Both the position numbers and the translations under genes were made by a program. The notes below the pieces were generated by a model. The model was not told where the DNA came from, searched no databases, and saw only the letters and a list, made by a program, of their open reading frames with translations. Of a DNA stretch of 64,000 nucleotides, positions 58,621 through 64,000 are shown piece after piece (position 1 is the stretch's first letter; each line of letters begins with the position of its first letter). Origin of the DNA: Phoenix dactylifera (taxonomy: Eukaryota; Streptophyta; Magnoliopsida; Arecales; Arecaceae); the NCBI RefSeq assembly GCF_009389715.1, contig NC_052395.1, forward strand, positions 23,485,482 through 23,549,481, given 5' to 3'.

Positions 58621-59518
58621 CATATTATTATAATTCAATATTGACGTAAAAATTATATTAACAACTGTTATAATATATTATTATAGATAATAATGATATT
58701 ATTGTGCAAACATCTATTTATTTTATAGAAATTGTTAGAATTTTTTTTACATGAATACTCTTCTAAATATCGAATTTTGCATGAATATTCTTTCAAAATT
58801 ATTATTTGCATGTCTATTCTCGTCAAACACTTGTTTTATTGTTCTACTCTTTTTTTATTCTTCTTTTTGCATATATACCTACACCATCTAATGTCGTTAA
58901 AAAATTAATGGTTTTAAAATAAAACGACTAAAATAATCTTACTAGGTAGATGTGTAAAAAAAATATTTATAAAGTGATCGCGATGAGGGACAAAAAAACT
59001 AATTTTAAAATTTTTATTTTATTTTTAATTAAAATAAATATAATTTTTATTAATGGTGTTAGAAGAATCGTTATATTATGGATATTTGTGTAAAAATAAT
59101 GTTTTATGAGGATACAGAAATAAATATAAATTTTAAGAGAGTATTTATGTAAATTTAAATTTTAATAAAAGGGTATTCACGTAAAAAAAATAAATTTTTA
59201 TTTTAACCTTACACGCTTCTTTATGAATGAAAAAAATTAAAATAAAAACTTCTAGAATTTTTTTTATAAAAATTATTTTACTAAAAGAATATAAATGATA
59301 AGTAAAGACAGTTGCTCGTGCTATAATAGTCTGTTATAACACTAAATAATACATTATAGCAGTCATTATTTATTTTCTTGAGGCAGAACCGGAGCCTAGA
59401 CCGGCCGTTTTAACGTTATGAGGCGGCCGTTATCTTAAATATCGGATGAGATCAGAACCGTCCATATTCTCGCGTGGCGCCTGGGCGTCAATCTCCCTTC
59501 CTATGATGACGCCGCCGC
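58621..59518. other. AT-rich DNA upstream of an orphan ORF
   Basis: Contains repeated words TTGCATGAATATTCTTTC and TTTACATGAATACTCTTC near 58745-58800 and AT-rich stretches. No gene seen. The last 150 bp rise in GC and may be the promoter of the ORF at 59603. Confidence 0.4.
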
Positions 59519-59525
59519 CTATAAG
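59519..59525 (+). promoter_or_regulatory. TATA-like box before the orphan ORF
   Basis: CTATAAG lies 78 bp before the ATG at 59603 in a GC-rich setting with TGACG motifs (about 59507). Position fits a core promoter, but no other support exists. Confidence 0.4.
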
Positions 59526-59602
59526 ATGCACGCTTCCCTAATCCCTCTCGCCCTTCGTCCCCCTCCTTATCTATTTCCTAATTAATTTCTAGCGAGAGAG
59601 GC

Positions 59603-60040
59603 ATGCCTCGTCGAGAATTCCCCATCGCCGCACGCCCGGCTCTCGGCCGTCGCGATCTCGCCTCCATCTTATCCATCGCCGCTGGCGGATTCGTGCTCGC
59701 AGATCCGCCGTCAGGCGACCTCGATCTGACGTCGGCGGCGTCCGTTCTTTTCAGTCTTTTCGCCTTCACCGCCGGCATGCTGCTCGTGTACGGCACCGTC
59801 GCCGCCGTCCGTATGCCGCCGCTCTACGTGGAATTCCTGACGTCAGTGGCCGTCTCGTCGTCCTTCGCCGTTCTGATTCTCTACCCTTTCCCTGCTGGCC
59901 GCGCTTCTGCGGAACTTCCAGCAGCCATCGACGTCGTTGAGGATGCGATCGCGGCTTGTCCGGCAGTGCCTTCCTTCGTGAATAATATGTTCTTTCCTCT
60001 GTTCTGGAGGAAAAAAGTTAGTAGGCCTATGTGCTTCTAA
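59603..60040 (+). CDS. Orphan 145-aa membrane protein, hypothetical
   Basis: A GC-rich ORF with strong third-position GC in otherwise AT-rich DNA, preceded by a TATA-like box. I do not recognise the family. Three hydrophobic stretches are visible at about residues 20-34, 44-69 (SLFAFTAGMLLVYGTVAAV) and 77-96 (SVAVSSSFAVLILYPF). An acidic segment follows near 110-120 and a basic end (WRKKVSRPMCF). The N-terminus is arginine-rich (MPRREFPIAARPALGRRD), possibly a targeting signal. The true gene could extend by splicing near 60010-60066 into a second open stretch at 60066-60260, but no firm junction was found. Confidence 0.5.
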   Translation: MPRREFPIAARPALGRRDLASILSIAAGGFVLADPPSGDLDLTSAASVLFSLFAFTAGMLLVYGTVAAVRMPPLYVEFLTSVAVSSSFAVLILYPFPAGRASAELPAAIDVVEDAIAACPAVPSFVNNMFFPLFWRKKVSRPMCF

Positions 60041-61553
60041 GCCCTTGTCTTTGTTTTATTTTTAGTTGGGTTTTGGTTTTGGGATCAGTGTTCTTGCTCT
60101 TCTTCGGGTTTACGGTAGAATAGAAGTGATTGATTTTTCTGCGAGGAGATCTACTCGTCTCCTTCAAGCAGAAAAACACATAGCCCTCTCATTTGACTTC
60201 GATTATATTGATGATTATGGTAGTAGCTCAGTTTGTGTTCCTTGGGAAATCATCAGGTGATTCCATCAAGCCAAAAAAAAAAAATCATCGGATAAAGTCA
60301 TTACATGATTGTCCGCTTTCATGCTACCACTGATCTCTAAAAAAAAACAAAGTCCCTTGGAGCATATTTCGTCTATGAACATGGTCATTACCAGCATGGG
60401 ACACTACCAAAGGCAATTGAGTATGTTTCATTTATGAACAGGGTATTAGTAGCATGGGCCACTACCAAGGGCAAGTTGGGTGGAAATTATATAAAATATT
60501 AGTAACCGCAAACTTATTTGCAGTGCTCCGGCGACAAGAAAGAGAAAGTAAAAAAGAAATTTGAAGAATTTTTTAAAAATACATGATTTCTTTTTATTCT
60601 ACTTCAACACTGAGTAAAATTGTTACAAGATGTTGGAAGAAGGACCGTGGTTTATAAAAAGAAGAGTGATAATTGTGAAAAAATTGCAAAAAGGATGGAT
60701 GCGCACAAAAAAACATAATAGCCATTGCAATAACCCCAAAATTCAAAGGATTTTATTATATTCTAACAAGAAAGGAATACTATATTACTATTACGTGTGT
60801 TAACGCTATAAGTTTCCGTTTTTTGACATAAAAGAGGGGCAAACATGGACCGCCCATCTTCTCTTAGGTGGGACCCCTAATAACTTTGCAATTTTGCTAT
60901 TTACACCTTTTATATTACTTTTTTATATTACTCCGCCATTGACCTTGACACCATTAACATGGACGGATATTACTCTGATACCTTTGTCCATTTCATTTCC
61001 AAGTCAATCAGAAAAGGCGTCAAGGAGACGCGTTACAGAAGAAAAAGTTGGTGCGTGCGTCAAAGGGACACGGTACAGAAGAAAAAGTTGGTGCGTGGTG
61101 GGAGCAGGTTACAAAAATTTTCTAGAACGATCATCAATGATGAGTTTCCTATAATGCCATTTTTTTTTAATATTCGTCCATGTTAAGAAAAAAAAATTCA
61201 AAAATTAAATTAGGATAAAACTTCTCCTACTAACGAAATTTATCAATCGTGTGACCCTAAAATAATAATAATAATAATAATAAATCATTTGTGTGGAGAG
61301 GTTATACGCTCACATCTTCTTTTATTTTTTGTGAGGCCTTTCTCCTCCTCTCCATATTTTTTTTCTCTGGCAAATATTCTTCTTCATAAAGGCATCTATT
61401 CCTATACATATTTTTAGATAAATCGAGCCTCATCAGCTGATTATCTAAAAATTGAGTATCAATTTATTTGAAAATATATATTAAGTTGCTAGATAACTAT
61501 TTTATAGGTATATATTATCTGACTATGAAGTGTGTGTTAGTAAACACTATATT
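60041..61553. other. AT-rich intergenic DNA
   Basis: No gene recognised apart from a possible 3' extension of the orphan ORF at 60066-60260. A GGTACAGAAGAAAAAGTTGG-containing direct repeat lies near 61032 and 61071 (about 39-bp period, two copies) and an (AAT)n run at 61259-61283. Confidence 0.45.
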
Positions 61554-64000
61554 TGTCACGCCCCCGCCTGCGCGAGGCACGTGAGGCACCCAATGCCCAC
61601 GTGGGGGCCACATGAGGAGGGACCACGGGGCTCCCCTGCCAGATATTGTCCGGTTCTGGGGCTTCACGCAAGCGTCCTTCACCCCTCCCCGGTTTTGTTT
61701 TCCACCCAAAACGCGTCTAATGTCACGCCCCCGCCTCTGCGAGGCACGTGAGGCACCTAGTGCCCACATGGGGGCCACATGAGGGGGGAACACAGGGCTC
61801 CCCTGCCAGATATTGTCCGGTTCTGGGGCTTCACGCAAGCGTCCTTCACCCCTCCCCGGTTTTGTTTTCCACCCAAAACGCGTCTGCAGGATTTGGAGTC
61901 ACCCGCCTCATATGCCCAGGCTCTGGAACGAGTCTTTCCGATGTGGGACTATTGGGCCTCACACCCTTCCCACCATCGGACAAGAGCCGTCCTCGGCTCT
62001 GATACCAAATGTCACGCCCCCGCCTCTGCGAGGCACGTGAGGCACCTAGTGCTCACGTGGGGGCCACATGAGGGGGGAACACGGGGCTCCCCTGCCAGAT
62101 ATTGTCCGGTTCTGGGGCTTCACGCAAGCGTCCTTCACCCCTCCCCGGTTTTGTTTTCCACCCAAAACGCGTCTGCAGGATTTGGAGACACCCGCCTCAT
62201 ATGCCCAGGCTCTGGAACGAGTCTTTCCGATGTGGGACTATTGGGCCTCACACCCTTCCCACCATCGGACAAGAGTCGTCCTCGGCTCTGATACCAAATG
62301 TCACGCCCCCGCCTGCGCGAGGCACGTGAGGCACCCAATGCCCACGTGGGGGCCACATGAGGAGGGACCACGGGGCTCCCCTGCCAGATATTGTCCGGTT
62401 CTGGGGCTTCACGCAAGCGTCCTTCACCCCTCCCCGGTTTTGTTTTCCACCCAAAACGCGTCTAATGTCACGCCCCCGCCTCTGCGAGGCACCTAGTGCC
62501 CACATGGGGGCCACATGAGGGGCGAACACAGGGCTCCCCTGCCAGATATTGTCCGGTTCTGGGGCTTCACGCAAGCGTCCTTCACCCCTCCCCGGTTTTG
62601 TTTTCCTCCCAAAACGCGTCTGCAGGATTTGGAGTCACCCGCCTCATATGCCCAGGCTCTGGAACGAGTCTTTCCGATGTGGGACTATTGGGCCTCACAC
62701 CCTTCCCACCATCGGACAAGAGTCGTCCTCGGCTCTGATACCAAATGTCACGCCCCCGCCTCTGCGAGGCACGTGAGGCACCTAGTGCCCACGTGGGGGC
62801 CACATGAGGGGGGAACACGGGGCTCCCCTGCCAGATATTGTCCGGTTCTGGGGCTTCAGACGCTTGCGTGAAGCCCTAGAACCGGACAATATCTGGCAGG
62901 GGAGCCCCGTGTTCCCCCCTCATGTGGCCCCCACGTGGGCACTAGGTGCCTCACGTGCCTCGCAGAGGCGGGGGCGTGACATTTGGTATCAGAGCCGAGG
63001 ACGACTCTTGTCCGATGGTGGGAAGGGTGTGAGGCCCAATAGTCCCACATCGGAAAGACTCGTTCCAGAGCCTGGGCATATGAGGCGGGTGTCTCCAAAT
63101 CCTGCAGACGCGTTTTGGGAGGAAAACAAAACCGGGGAGGGGTGAAGGACGCTTGCGTGAAGCCCCGGAACCGGACAATATCTGGCAGGGGAGCCCCGCG
63201 GTCCCTCCTCATGTGGCCCCCACGTGGGCACTGGGTGCCTCACGTGCTCCGCAGAGGCGGGGGCGTGACATTTGGTATCAGAGCCGAGGACGGCTCTTGT
63301 CCGATGGTGGGAAGGGTGTGAGGCCCAATAGTCCCACATCGGAAAGACTCGTTCCAGAGCCTGGGCATATGAGGCGGGTGACTCCAAATCCTGCAGACGC
63401 GTTTTGGGTGGAAAACAAAACCGGGGAGGGGTGAAGGACGCTTGCGTGAAGCCCCAGAACCGGACAATATCTGGCAGGGGAGCCCTGTGTTCCCCCCTCA
63501 TGTGGCCCCCATGTGGGGACTAGGTGCCTCACGTGCCTCGCAGAGGCGGGGGCGTGACATTAACCGGGGAGGGGTGAAGGACGCTTGCGTGAAGCCCCAG
63601 AACCGGACAATATCTGGCAGGGGAGCCCCGTGTTCCCCCCTCATGTGGCCCCCACGTGGGCACTAGGTGCCTCACGTGCCTCGCAGAGGCGGGGGCGTGA
63701 CATTTGGTATTAGAGCCGAGGACGGCTCTTGTCCGATGGTGGGAAGGGTGTGAGGCCCAATAGTCCCACATCGGAAAGACTCGTTCCAGAGCCTGGGCAT
63801 ATGAGGCGGGTGTCTCCAAATCCTGCAGACGCGTTTTGGGTGGAAAACAAAACCGGGGAGGGGTGAAGGACGCTTGCGTGAAGCCCCAGAACCGGACAAT
63901 ATCTGGCAGGGGAGCCCCGTGTTCCCCCCTCATGTGGCCCCCACGTGGGCACTAGGTGCCTCACGTGCCTCGCAGAGGCGGGGGCGTGACATTTGGTATC
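61554..64000. mobile_element. Inverted concatemer of a TRIM retroelement
   Basis: Read toward its own 3' end, one unit has an LTR of 128 bp (TGAAGGACGC...GGCGTGACA), two bases, a tRNA-Met primer site TGGTATCAGAGCC, an internal region of about 161 bp, and a polypurine tract (GGGGAGGGG) directly before the next LTR. LTRs are minus-strand in the left half, with outer ends at 61554, 61721, 62010, 62299, 62466 and 62746. They are plus-strand in the right half, ending at 62981, 63270, 63559, 63702 and 63991. Full periods are 289 bp; short ones are 167, 167, 143 and 280 bp. No protein is encoded; long ORFs here reflect the repeat. The element continues beyond the window. Confidence 0.85.
62851..62876. 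repeat. Palindrome centre of the TRIM concatemer
   Basis: GGGCTTCA (62851-62858), a 10-bp loop GACGCTTGCG, then TGAAGCCC (62869-62876). Arms extend with near-perfect symmetry about 62863.5 through at least 62746 and 62981. The junction joins two LTRs at their 5' starts, with about 15 bp lost from one and about 5 bp from the other. Confidence 0.9.

Noticed and set aside
61530..63964. ORFs of up to 170 codons on both strands in the TRIM array
   Set aside because: The same GC-rich TRIM sequence read in several frames and both orientations; interrupted by each unit indel and covering primer sites and LTR ends.
61554..64000. CRISPR-like array
   Set aside because: The repeats are 128-bp LTRs with a tRNA primer site and polypurine tract in a plant nuclear context, with inverted halves; spacers are repeated, not unique.
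1..64000. tRNA, rRNA or snoRNA genes
   Set aside because: I looked for T-loop (GGTTCGAATCC-type) and rRNA landmarks and found no convincing cloverleaf; TGGTATCAGAGC sites are retroelement primer sites, not tRNA genes.

Overview
The window looks like nuclear DNA of a flowering plant. A palm-like non-grass monocot is the best guess, based on the style of the genes (GC-rich 5' end of the intronless GRAS gene, long AT-rich intergenic DNA, heavy copia and TRIM load); the species is inferred, not shown. Gene density is very low. Two genes look intact, one small gene carries a single in-frame stop, one is a clear pseudogene, one is an orphan ORF, and most of the rest is mobile or repetitive DNA.

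Layout. 1-4308: AT-rich DNA with no gene seen. 4309-6172: an intronless GRAS transcription-factor gene of the SCARECROW-LIKE 32 type, with a C28 plus (CT)n tract before its start codon and a long (GA)n tract after it. 6173-14070: intergenic, with a foldback-like repeat (6794-7291) and two tiny TRIM-like LTR elements (8181-8391 and 9011-9294). 14076-18126: a three-exon BTB/POZ-NPH3 gene of the At3g22104 type. 18127-28300: intergenic, with old repeats, a GC-rich island at 24.2 kb and one orphan exon-like segment at 26.1 kb. 28305-33250: a decayed Ty1/copia element on the minus strand. 34668-35697: three exons of QCR6, the 'hinge' subunit of mitochondrial complex III, with a TGA at codon 48. 36241-39553: a young second copia element with both LTRs and a target-site duplication, but no reverse transcriptase. 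40141-40620: LINE relic. 41577-42143: foldback element next to a broken PPR gene (42150-42730, minus strand). 43436-43800: possible exons of an unidentified gene.

44750-50304 is a 5.5-kb hierarchical tandem repeat: short subrepeats sharing an anchor close to GCCCATGTCGTGGC form units of about 375 bp, and these form a higher-order repeat of roughly 2.0-2.3 kb. 50305-56200 is an old long-LTR element arranged LTR-internal-LTR-internal, containing a foldback element, a plastid ycf2 fragment and a 37-bp tandem repeat. 56890-58620 is a diverged tandem duplication of about 1.07 kb. 59603-60040 is an orphan GC-rich ORF with predicted membrane segments. 61554-64000 is a GC-rich concatemer of a TRIM element with 128-bp LTRs and an internal domain of about 161 bp. 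It runs in one orientation up to a head-to-head junction at 62863 and in the other orientation to the window edge.

The genes do not form a pathway: a GRAS regulator, an NPH3-family E3-adaptor-like protein and a complex III subunit are unrelated neighbours. The structures most worth following up are the hierarchical repeat, the inverted TRIM concatemer, the QCR6 nonsense codon and the RT-less copia element with non-TG/CA ends.
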